Source: Pseudomonadota bacterium
Lineage (GTDB): Bacteria; Verrucomicrobiota; Verrucomicrobiia; Limisphaerales; SXTU01
Assembly: GCA_009922615.1 (NCBI GenBank)
Contig: RFVF01000009.1
Span: 1 to 64,000, forward strand
DNA length: 64,000 nt
Reading direction: 5' to 3'
The notes under the pieces were generated by a model that was given only the letters and a program-made list of their open reading frames with translations, did no database searches and was not told where the DNA came from. The position numbers and the translations under genes were made by a program. Shown here in pieces: positions 57,081-64,000 of the stretch. Position 1 is the first letter of the stretch. The number at the start of each line of letters is the position of its first letter.

Positions 57081-58028
57081 CTACTTCTTGTAAAGCGCGC
57101 CGACCTGCATCGCGTAGCCGTTGAGCGGCAGCGTGCGGATGCGGTCGCCGGTGTCCACTTGGCGCTCGCTGGCTTGCGACCAGCGCGGATGTGGCACGGC
57201 GGGATCGACGTTGGACTCGAAGGGATACTCTTCGGGCGAGAGCGTTTCCCACAGCGTCTTGGGCTGTGTGGCGACGAGTTCAATGGAGACGAGGGACTTG
57301 CCGCTCTTGTAGCCGTATTTCCACGGGACGACGACGCGGAGGGGGGCGCCGTTCTGCTTCGGCAGCGGTTTACCGTAAACGCCCGTGGCGAGCAGCGTGA
57401 GCGGGTGCATGGCCTCCTCCATGCGCAGGCCCTCGGTGTAAGGCCAAGGATAACCGCGCAGGCGATTGATGCCGGGCATCTGGTCGGGCCGCGCGGCGGT
57501 GACAAACTTCACGAACTTCGCCTCGGGCTTGGGCTTCACTTTTTCCAGGAGTTTGCGCAACTCGAAGCCCGTCCACGGCACGACCGCGCTCCAGGCCTCG
57601 ACGCAGCGGAAGCGATACACGCGCTCCTCGACGCCGAACTCGGCGGCCAATTCCTGGGCGTCGGCGGTGAACGGGTTTTCGCACAGGCCGCCGATTCTCA
57701 CCGGCCACGGGGCGATGACGAATTTGTCGACGCGGTCCACGACGGCTTCCTTGTCGGTGCTGAACTCGTAGAAGTTGTTGTAGGTGGTGAAGACGCGTTC
57801 CTTGCTGGGCTGCAAGTCTGCCGGGCTGTAGGCGATGTTGCGCTTCGCGGGATAAAGGCCTTTCGCGTCGGCAGCGAAGGCCGCACGTTCGGTCAACGTG
57901 GCCGCGAGCAGGCCGCCGCCGGCAAACCCAAGTTCGCAGAGGAATTTCCGGCGATCACGATAGGAACGCTCGGGCGTGATGCGGCTTTCGGGCAGCTGCC
58001 AGTCGGGACGGATAATCACGTTGGACAT
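57081..58028 (-). CDS. msrP: Protein-methionine-sulfoxide reductase catalytic subunit MsrP
   Basis: Periplasmic molybdoenzyme that repairs oxidised methionines. 315 residues from ATG 58028; Tat-type signal with YRDRRKFLCELGFAGGGLLA. The molybdenum-ligand cysteine is in RVYRFRCVEAWS; NFYEFSTDKEAV and NPLTLLATGVYGKPLPKQNGAPLRVV-like segments (MHPLTLLATGVYGKPLPKQN) fit. The haem-bearing membrane partner MsrQ is not seen next to it. The molybdate-binding protein at 51 kb would fit a need for molybdenum. Confidence 0.93.
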   Translation of the reverse strand: MSNVIIRPDWQLPESRITPERSYRDRRKFLCELGFAGGGLLAATLTERAAFAADAKGLYPAKRNIAYSPADLQPSKERVFTTYNNFYEFSTDKEAVVDRVDKFVIAPWPVRIGGLCENPFTADAQELAAEFGVEERVYRFRCVEAWSAVVPWTGFELRKLLEKVKPKPEAKFVKFVTAARPDQMPGINRLRGYPWPYTEGLRMEEAMHPLTLLATGVYGKPLPKQNGAPLRVVVPWKYGYKSGKSLVSIELVATQPKTLWETLSPEEYPFESNVDPAVPHPRWSQASERQVDTGDRIRTLPLNGYAMQVGALYKK

Positions 58029-58102
58029 AGCGCAGAGGCTGACGCGGGTGCGGGTGCCTTGCATCAAAAATGTTGTCGCCTCATCTCCGGTAATCTCCGG
58101 GC

Positions 58103-58130
58103 TTTACGGAATCCGGGCTCGAACTACATT
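58103..58130 (+). promoter_or_regulatory. Promoter of the histidine kinase gene (TTTACG-N16-TACATT)
   Basis: TTTACG (58103-58108), 16-base spacer, TACATT (58125-58130), nine bases before the ATG at 58140, again predicting a nearly leaderless mRNA. Confidence 0.4.
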
Positions 58131-58139
58131 GGCCGGCAT

Positions 58140-59237
58140 ATGGCCCCAACCGATGGCAAGCGCTTCGCCGGACTTCTCAACGAGGAGCTGCAGGCGTTGC
58201 AGCACACGGCCAAAATGCGCCGCTTCGCTGCGGGTCAGACCATTTTCCGGGCGGGCGACCCTGGCGATGGTTTCTACCTCGTCGAGACGGGTCGCGTCAT
58301 CATCTCCGCTGCAATCGGGGACAATGAATCGCGCCCGTTGGCGACCGTCAGCCCCGGCGAATTCTTCGGCGAGATGGCCTTGTTGGATGATGCGCCGCGT
58401 TCTGCCACCGCCACCGCCGAGATGGAAACGCGGGCGTATTGCATCGGGCGCGAAGAGTTGCTCGCCTTGCTGGAGCAGAAACCCCGACTAGCGTTGAACT
58501 TGATTCGCGAGTTCAGCCACCGCGTTCGTTCGCTGAACCAGAAATACATCGACGAAATTCTCCAGGCCGAGCGGCTCGCGATGGTGGGCCGCTTTGCGCG
58601 CACCATCGTCCACGACTTCAAGAACCCGCTCAACGTCATCGGCCTCGCTGCCGAGATGGCCGGCATGGACGTCGCCACGCCCGAGATGCGCAGCCACGCG
58701 CAGACGCGCATCGTCCGCCAGTGCGCCCGCATGACGAACATGCTCAACGAGCTGCTGGACTTCACGCGCAGCACCAGCTCCCAGCTTATCCTCGCTTCGG
58801 TCAACTACGCCGAATACGTCACCGCGCTGGCTGACGAGATTGGCACGGAGATCGCCGAGCGCGGCATGAGACTGTGCCTTGAGCCGCCGCTTCCGGCCGT
58901 GGTGGTGCGCGTCGAGCCGCAGCGCCTCTCACGGCTCTTTTACAATCTGGTCAACAACGCGGTGGACGAGATGCAGACCGGCGGCATCGTCACCATCCGT
59001 GCGTTGCTCCACGGCGACGAGTTGGTCACCGAAGTGCAGGACTCCGGTCCCGGCATCGCGCCTGAGATTGCCACGCGCCTCTTCGAGCCCTTCGCCACGC
59101 ACGGTAAGCAAAACGGCACCGGTCTCGGCCTCTCCATTTGCAAGAAGATCATCGAGGATCACGGCGGCAGGATCTCCGCCCGCAGCGAACCGGGCCGGGG
59201 GGCGACGTTTGTCTTCACGCTGCCGTTGTCGCGATAG
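58140..59237 (+). CDS. Soluble histidine kinase with cyclic-nucleotide-binding domain
   Basis: 365 residues. Residues about 25-140 are a CRP-type cNMP-binding domain (GQTIFRAGDPGDGFYLVETG, GEFFGEMALLDDAPRSATA), followed by a short helix, a dimerisation and phosphorylation domain with His158 (IVHDFKNPLN) and an ATPase domain (NNAVDEMQTGG, DSGPGI, TGLGLSICKKI). There is no membrane segment. The glutamate and RSA motif of a cNMP site are present, so a cyclic nucleotide may control the kinase. No response regulator adjoins it. Confidence 0.92.
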   Translation: MAPTDGKRFAGLLNEELQALQHTAKMRRFAAGQTIFRAGDPGDGFYLVETGRVIISAAIGDNESRPLATVSPGEFFGEMALLDDAPRSATATAEMETRAYCIGREELLALLEQKPRLALNLIREFSHRVRSLNQKYIDEILQAERLAMVGRFARTIVHDFKNPLNVIGLAAEMAGMDVATPEMRSHAQTRIVRQCARMTNMLNELLDFTRSTSSQLILASVNYAEYVTALADEIGTEIAERGMRLCLEPPLPAVVVRVEPQRLSRLFYNLVNNAVDEMQTGGIVTIRALLHGDELVTEVQDSGPGIAPEIATRLFEPFATHGKQNGTGLGLSICKKIIEDHGGRISARSEPGRGATFVFTLPLSR

Positions 59238-59251
59238 CCGGCCAGGGAAAT

Positions 59252-59336
59252 AGCAATCAGTGCTTAGTAATTAGTTCCGCTCGCCGACTTCACGCGTCAT
59301 GTCCAGACTCCGCACTAATTGCTAACTGCTAATTGC
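59252..59336. repeat. Inverted repeat (GCTAATTGCTAACTG family) before mutL
   Basis: Left arm 59252-59276 (GCAATCAGTGCTTAGTAATT) and right arm 59312-59336 (GCACTAATTGCTAACTGCTA) are about 80 percent complementary, with a 35-base loop. It fills the gap between the kinase stop and the mutL start. Confidence 0.7.
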
Positions 59337-59356
59337 TTTCTCTTGTCTCCGAGAAG

Positions 59357-61339
59357 ATGAACCGCATCCGCCTGCTGCCCGAGCAAGTCGCCAATCAAAT
59401 CGCCGCTGGCGAGGTGATCGAGCGGCCCGCCAGCGTCGTGAAGGAGCTCGTCGAGAACGCTCTCGATGCGCAGGCCACCCACATCACTGTGGACGTGCTT
59501 GCGGGCGGGCGTGGCCTGGTCCGCGTCACCGACGATGGCCTGGGCATGAGCCGTGACGATGCGCTCCTCTGCCTCGAACGCCACGCGACCAGCAAGGTGC
59601 GCAACGCCGAGGACCTGTTCCGCATCACCACGATGGGCTTCCGCGGCGAAGCTTTGCCCAGCATCGCCAGCGTGAGCCGCTTCACGCTCACCACGCGTGA
59701 GCGGGACAGCGAATCGCCCGAGGCCACCCAAGTCATCGTCCACGGCGGCAAGATTCTGGAGGTCCGCTCCGCCGGCGCGCCCAGCGGCACGAGCATCGAA
59801 GTCCGCCAGCTCTTCTTCAACCTGCCCGCGCGCCGGAAATTTCTTCGCACCGAGGAGACCGAGCGTGCCCACATCCACCACTACCTCACCCTTGCTGCGT
59901 TGGCGCATCCGCACGTCGCCTTCACCTTCACCACCGACAGCCGGACCGTCTTCCAACTCCCCGCCGCCCCGCTCGCCAGCGACCCCGCCGGCCAGCTCGC
60001 CGCCCTCCGCGAACGCCTCCGCGCCCTGCACGGCACCGACCTCAAGCTCCTCACCGTGGACACCCACAGCAGCTACGCCGAACTGCCTGAAACACCCGAA
60101 GCCGAACAATCGGCAACCGGCAATCGGCAATCGGCAATCCGCCTGTGGGGCTTCATCGGTGCGCCCGGCGTCTCGCGCGGCTCGCGCGATGACCAGCATC
60201 TTTTCGTGAACCGTCGACCCATCGAGAACCGCGCGCTGAACTTCGCGCTCATCGAGGGCTACCACACCGCGTTGATGAAGGGCCGCTACCCCGTCGCGTG
60301 CCTCTTTCTCGAACTCGACCCCGCGCAGGTGGACGTGAACATCCACCCTGCCAAGCGCGAGGTGAAATTCCATCACGAGCGCGCCGTCCGCGCCTTTGTC
60401 ACCCAAGCCATTCGCGAAACGCTACTGTGTTTCCACACGGGTTCGCAGGCCGCGTCCTCGCTCGGTCGGGCCGATCTGCCAGTCGGCCAGCCCGTGCTTC
60501 CCTCGGGAGAAGGCCCCTCGCGGTCGAGCGCCCCCGCGCCGGACACGCAGCAGCGCGTCCCTACCATGGCAACGTCGGCTCCCTCCGCGCCGCCCGACTT
60601 CTTCCCATCGCTCCCCGGCAAGCCCATTCCCGACTGGCCTGCCAGCGCCCCGAAGCAAACCCCGTTGCCGATGGGCTTCAGCGGACAGCAGTCGACGGCC
60701 GGTCAGGAGCCGGCCGCGCGCGCGACCCCACCTCCTTCCACCTCCCCGCTGCTTTCCGTTCCCCTCCGTCTCGTCGGTGTCATCGGCCGCCTCTACGTCG
60801 TGCTCGAGAGCGACCGCGGGCTCGTGCTCATGGACCAGCACGCCGCGCACGAACGCATCCTCTTCGAGCAGATGCTCGATCGCCTCGAAGCCGGCGGCGA
60901 GGCGGACTCGCAACGCCTGTTACTCCCCGAGACCGTCGAGTTGTCCGTGCGCGACGTGGAGTTTTTGCGCAAGCAACTGCCCGTCCTCTCGCGCCTCGGC
61001 GTGGGCCTGAGCGAGTTTGGCGAACGCACCTTCCTGCTCGAAGCTTTGCCTCCCTTCGCCAAACTCGCCGATGCCCGGCGCTTCGTGCTCGAACTCGTGG
61101 ACGCCCTCAAGTCCGCCGGCGAAGGCGTCAACGCGTTGCGCCTCGGCGAGGACGTCATCGCCAAGACCGTCTGCCGCCATGCCGTGAAGGCCAACGATCC
61201 GCTCGCCGGCCCCGAGCTCGAGCAACTCGTCACCGACCTGCGCCGCTGCCGGATGCCTTATACCTGTCCGCATGGCCGGCCCACACTCATCGAGATGAGT
61301 TTGAAGGAGCTGGAGAAGAAGTTCGGACGAGTGCAGTGA
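59357..61339 (+). CDS. mutL: DNA mismatch repair protein MutL
   Basis: Coordinates mismatch repair after MutS binding. 660 residues from the ATG at 59357. ATPase domain: AGEVIERPASVVKELVENA, DDGLGMS, TSKVRNAEDL, TMGFRGEALPSIASVS. The C-terminal domain has the nickase metal motif DQHAAHERILFE (about residue 493) and CPHGRP, so it is the endonuclease type, as in bacteria lacking MutH. A low-complexity linker lies between (about 350-470). An in-frame 7-base repeat at 60107-60140 adds QSATGNRQSAI in the transducer part, just before LWGFIGAPGVSR. Confidence 0.97.
   Translation: MNRIRLLPEQVANQIAAGEVIERPASVVKELVENALDAQATHITVDVLAGGRGLVRVTDDGLGMSRDDALLCLERHATSKVRNAEDLFRITTMGFRGEALPSIASVSRFTLTTRERDSESPEATQVIVHGGKILEVRSAGAPSGTSIEVRQLFFNLPARRKFLRTEETERAHIHHYLTLAALAHPHVAFTFTTDSRTVFQLPAAPLASDPAGQLAALRERLRALHGTDLKLLTVDTHSSYAELPETPEAEQSATGNRQSAIRLWGFIGAPGVSRGSRDDQHLFVNRRPIENRALNFALIEGYHTALMKGRYPVACLFLELDPAQVDVNIHPAKREVKFHHERAVRAFVTQAIRETLLCFHTGSQAASSLGRADLPVGQPVLPSGEGPSRSSAPAPDTQQRVPTMATSAPSAPPDFFPSLPGKPIPDWPASAPKQTPLPMGFSGQQSTAGQEPAARATPPPSTSPLLSVPLRLVGVIGRLYVVLESDRGLVLMDQHAAHERILFEQMLDRLEAGGEADSQRLLLPETVELSVRDVEFLRKQLPVLSRLGVGLSEFGERTFLLEALPPFAKLADARRFVLELVDALKSAGEGVNALRLGEDVIAKTVCRHAVKANDPLAGPELEQLVTDLRRCRMPYTCPHGRPTLIEMSLKELEKKFGRVQ
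60107..60140. repeat. 7-bp tandem repeat (CAATCGG)n inside mutL
   Basis: Units CAATCGG, CAACCGG, CAATCGG, CAATCGG, CAATCCG. It is the reverse complement of the ATTGCCG repeat in the PSD1 gene. Because the unit is not a multiple of three, gain or loss of one copy would shift the frame. Confidence 0.75.
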
Positions 61340-61385
61340 CGCAGCGCGGACGTGGGCGACCGTGCTCCAGCACCGGCCAAATGGT

Positions 61386-61414
61386 TTGACCCTCAGGCGC
61401 TTTGTCTCTAGCAA
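61386..61414 (+). promoter_or_regulatory. Promoter of the MFS gene (TTGACC-N17-TAGCAA)
   Basis: TTGACC (61386-61391), 17-base spacer, TAGCAA (61409-61414). It overlaps the ATG at 61414 and so points to the ATG at 61429 as the true start. Confidence 0.45.
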
Positions 61415-61428
61415 TGCCCGCCACGCAC

Positions 61429-62943
61429 ATGAACGACACGCCTGCACCCGCCGCGCCTTCCAACACCGCGAAATACATGACGCTGCTCGCGGCGTTTCTC
61501 GGCTGGCTCTTCGATGGCTTCGAGATGGGCCTCTTCCCGCTCATCGGTCAGCCCGCGTTGAAAGATTTGCTCGGCCCGGCTTCCGATCCGCTCGATGCGA
61601 CGAAATGGTTCGGCGCGATCATCGCGGTGTTCCTCGTTGGCGCAGCGAGCGGCGGCGTCGTCTTCGGCTGGCTCGGCGACAAGATCGGCCGCGTGCGCGC
61701 GATGTCCCTGAGCATTTTCACCTACGCCATCTTCACCGGCCTGTGCGGATTTGCGACGGAGGCGTGGCACATCGCGGTGTTGCGTTTCGTGGCGTCGCTG
61801 GGCATGGGCGGCGAGTGGTCGCTGGGCGTGGCGCTAGTGAATGAAATTTGGCCGGGCAAAAACCGCGCGCTCATCGCGGGGCTGATCGGTGCGGCGGCGA
61901 ACATCGGCTATCTGCTCGTGGCGGTCTTGAGCATGGTGTTGTTGAGCTTCATCGCGACGGCCAAGGGGATGTTTCTGGGAATCGGTTTTTCGGAGGCGTT
62001 CACAACCAAGCTGTTGTCCAACTATGCGTGGCGCTTCCTGATGATCAGCGGGGCGCTGCCGGCACTGCTCATTTTCTTCATCCTCATCTTCGTGCCCGAG
62101 TCGGCGAAGTGGGAGGCGGAGCGCAAGCGCGGCGCGACCTCGCATTGGGCGAAGGTGGATTTGTTCGGTGTGCTGATCGGCAGTCTCGCGGCGTTGGTCA
62201 TCATCTGGGCCTGGTCGCCCGCGGGTGTTGGCGCGCTGGCGGCGACGGCCATTACCGTTGTTGGGCTGGGAATCGCGTTGATCGGCTTCCTTTATCCGAT
62301 GCGCAAATACATTGAGCGCGCGGAACTCGTCAGTGCGATCAAGCCCGGCCAGGGCGCGGCCATTGTGAAGATGATGCTCTTCGGTGCGGCGCTCGCGGCG
62401 GTGGCGCTGCTTGGCACATGGGGCTCGACGCAATGGGCGCCGCGGTGGGTGCTCCAGCTCGAGCCCGACGCGGCCAAACAGGCAAAGGAGTGGACGCTTT
62501 TCTGGCTCTCGGTCGGGGCGATCACGGGCACAATGATCGCAGCGCTCGCGGCGGGGCGGTTCGGACGGCGCATCACCTACGCGGTGCTGTGCGTGGCTTC
62601 CATCGCGGGGGCGCTCCTGCTCTATCAATGCAACACGAGCTACAGCCCGTTCTTCCTGTTCTCCGCCTTCGTGGCTGGTGCGGCAACGGCGTCCTTCTAC
62701 GGTTTCTTTCCGCTCTATCTGCCGGAACTGTTTCCGACTGCCGTCCGTGCGACGGGCCAGGGCTTCGCCTTCAACTTCGGCCGCATTGTCGCTGCGATCG
62801 GCAGCTTGCAGACCGCGAATTTGATGAAGATTTTCGACAACAGCTTTCCCAAGGCCGCCTCTGTGATGACGGTGATCTACGTGATCGGCATGTGCATCGT
62901 GTGGATCGGGCCGGAGACGAAAGGCAAGGAACTGCCGGAGTAG
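61429..62943 (+). CDS. MFS transporter (sugar/aromatic-acid symporter-like)
   Basis: 504 residues, 12 predicted membrane helices with a cytosolic loop in the middle. First helix ends in DGFEMGLFPLIG; the A motif is GWLGDKIGRVRAM; helices 7-12 carry FPLYLPELFPTAVRATGQG, typical of the proton-linked sialic-acid, sugar or aromatic-acid branch. The substrate cannot be named. ATG at 61429 fits the promoter; 61414 is also possible. Confidence 0.88.
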   Translation: MNDTPAPAAPSNTAKYMTLLAAFLGWLFDGFEMGLFPLIGQPALKDLLGPASDPLDATKWFGAIIAVFLVGAASGGVVFGWLGDKIGRVRAMSLSIFTYAIFTGLCGFATEAWHIAVLRFVASLGMGGEWSLGVALVNEIWPGKNRALIAGLIGAAANIGYLLVAVLSMVLLSFIATAKGMFLGIGFSEAFTTKLLSNYAWRFLMISGALPALLIFFILIFVPESAKWEAERKRGATSHWAKVDLFGVLIGSLAALVIIWAWSPAGVGALAATAITVVGLGIALIGFLYPMRKYIERAELVSAIKPGQGAAIVKMMLFGAALAAVALLGTWGSTQWAPRWVLQLEPDAAKQAKEWTLFWLSVGAITGTMIAALAAGRFGRRITYAVLCVASIAGALLLYQCNTSYSPFFLFSAFVAGAATASFYGFFPLYLPELFPTAVRATGQGFAFNFGRIVAAIGSLQTANLMKIFDNSFPKAASVMTVIYVIGMCIVWIGPETKGKELPE

Positions 62944-63043
62944 TTGGAGCCGGTGAGGGAGTAAGCCGTGCGGCAGTAAGGAGACGCGGGCGCGCGCACT
63001 TTCGCACTTTCTCGCCTGCCCTGCTTCGTCGAGACTCGCCGAG

Positions 63044-64000
63044 ATGACTTCGCCCGTGAACCCGCCCGCCGCGCTCGCGGATGAATGGTTCACGCCGGGA
63101 CGCTTCCTCGCGCTGCTGGCGTTGTGCCTCTTTGCGGCGTTCCCAGAAGTCATCCTCGGCAGCCACACTTTTTACTACCGGGACTTCGGGCACTTCGCCT
63201 ATCCGCTGGCGCACTACCACCGCGAGTGCTTTTGGCGCGGCGAGATTCCGCTCTGGAATCCCTACAGCTCCTGCGGCCTCCCGCATCTCGCACAGTGGAA
63301 CACGATGTGCCTCTACCCCGGCGCGCTCATCTACCTGCTCGGGCCGATGCCGTGGGCGCTGGGCTGGTTCAGCCTCGCGCACCTGCTGCTCGCCGGCGCG
63401 GGCGCGTATCGCCTCGCGCATCACTGGACCGGCAACCGCTTCGCCGCGAGCGTCGCCGGCCTGGCCTTCGCCTTCAACGGCTTCACCCTCCACGCCGTCA
63501 TGTGGCCGAACAACGTCGCCGCGCTGGCGTGGGCTCCGTGGCTCTGGCTGCGCGTCGAGCGCGCGTGCAAGGAAGGGGGAAGAACCATCCTCCTTGCCGC
63601 GCTCATCGGTGCGATGCAGATGCTCTCCGGCGCGCCGGAAATCATCTTGTTCACCTGGGCCATCGCCGCGCTGCTCGCGCTGGTCGAAGGCAAAGGGCAA
63701 AAGGCCAAAGGCAAAAATGAAAGCTTCGGACGACTCCGTCCTGCTGCCTTTTTCCTTTTAACTTTTGTCTTGGTCCTTCTGCTGTCCGCCGCCCAACTCC
63801 TCCCCTTCCTCGACCTCCTCAGCCACTCGCACCGCACTGCCGGCTACGACGACAACCTCTACGCCATGCCGCTCTGGGGCTGGGCGAACTTTTTCGTCCC
63901 GCTCTTCCGCATGACCCCGGACAAGCTCGGCGTCTTCACGCACGTCGAGCAGCAATGGACCTCTAGCTACTACCCCAGCCTCGGCGTGTTGGCCCTCGCT
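63044..64000 (+). CDS. YfhO-like polytopic membrane protein, 3' end beyond window
   Basis: The frame from ATG 63044 is open to the last base, so only the first 319 residues are seen. LGSHTFYYRDFGHFAYPLAH, WNPYSSCGLPHLAQWNT and LYPGALIYLLGP are the start typical of large YfhO-family membrane proteins, which resemble GT-C glycosyltransferases and act on cell-surface lipids or teichoic acids. Several hydrophobic helices follow. An in-frame repeat at about 63688-63768 interrupts the chain with KGQKAKGKNESFGRLRP. Confidence 0.8.
   Translation, partial: MTSPVNPPAALADEWFTPGRFLALLALCLFAAFPEVILGSHTFYYRDFGHFAYPLAHYHRECFWRGEIPLWNPYSSCGLPHLAQWNTMCLYPGALIYLLGPMPWALGWFSLAHLLLAGAGAYRLAHHWTGNRFAASVAGLAFAFNGFTLHAVMWPNNVAALAWAPWLWLRVERACKEGGRTILLAALIGAMQMLSGAPEIILFTWAIAALLALVEGKGQKAKGKNESFGRLRPAAFFLLTFVLVLLLSAAQLLPFLDLLSHSHRTAGYDDNLYAMPLWGWANFFVPLFRMTPDKLGVFTHVEQQWTSSYYPSLGVLALA
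63688..63768. repeat. In-frame AAAGGGCAAAAGG repeat with inverted partner in the YfhO-like gene
   Basis: Left part GGCAAAGGGCAAAAGGCCAA, centre GGACGACTCCGTCC, right part TGCCTTTTTCCTTTTAACTT, forming an imperfect hairpin. It is read through as KGQKAKGK then FFLLTFVLV, the latter completing a membrane helix. Confidence 0.55.

Overview
The window looks like a chromosome segment from a free-living, GC-rich Verrucomicrobiota bacterium, most likely of the Pedosphaera/Limisphaerales type. I infer this from gene content, not from a marker gene. The pointers are a PSD1-type cytochrome c protein (DUF1549/DUF1553) followed by a Tat-exported DUF1501 protein, two sulfatases, large secreted proteins with InlB-like and PA14 modules, futalosine-pathway MqnD, a double molybdate-binding protein, and many short palindromic intergenic repeats. 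I see no tRNA, rRNA, CRISPR array, IS element or prophage.

Layout. 1-5.3 kb: end of a secretion-type protein, an RluA-methyltransferase fusion, prepilin peptidase, aroE and a zinc deacylase. 5.5-14.6 kb: a minus-strand run (PSD1 protein, small protein, DUF1501 protein, PA14 protein) plus an enolase-superfamily enzyme. 14.7-18 kb: a hydrolase relic, a sulfatase and two-subunit class I fumarase. 18.1-23.5 kb: one 1786-residue exported protein joining a PQQ-type propeller to a TolA-like helix and InlB-type modules. 23.6-26.4 kb: cupin, DUF4256, a possible HEPN protein and a four-helix-bundle protein. 26.4-31.3 kb: thiC with a TPP riboswitch, a 21-bp tandem array, and a Sel1/trypsin-like protease. 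31.3-34 kb: ileS broken by a frameshift. 34.3-43 kb: a response regulator, mqnD, and a five-gene Wsp-like chemosensory operon (two receptors, two CheW, CheA-REC). 43-47.1 kb: a secretin-like lipoprotein, yacG, and two paralogous unknown proteins. 47.2-49.7 kb: aroQ, accB, accC. 49.9-55.4 kb: an unknown exported protein, double ModA, a YtcJ-like amidohydrolase and an exported protein. 55.5-64 kb: a second sulfatase, msrP, a CRP-domain histidine kinase, mutL, an MFS transporter and the start of a YfhO-like membrane protein.

Three things stand out beyond gene content. First, short tandem or palindromic repeats of several families sit at gene borders and inside reading frames (PSD1 gene, mutL, the methyltransferase fusion, the YfhO-like gene), and seem to supply stop codons, a start codon and one -35 box. 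Second, three genes (hydrolase, ileS, the second receptor gene) carry internal deletions with frameshifts. Third, several promoters of the form TTGNCN-N17-TACNNT lie so close to the start codon that the mRNAs should be nearly leaderless.
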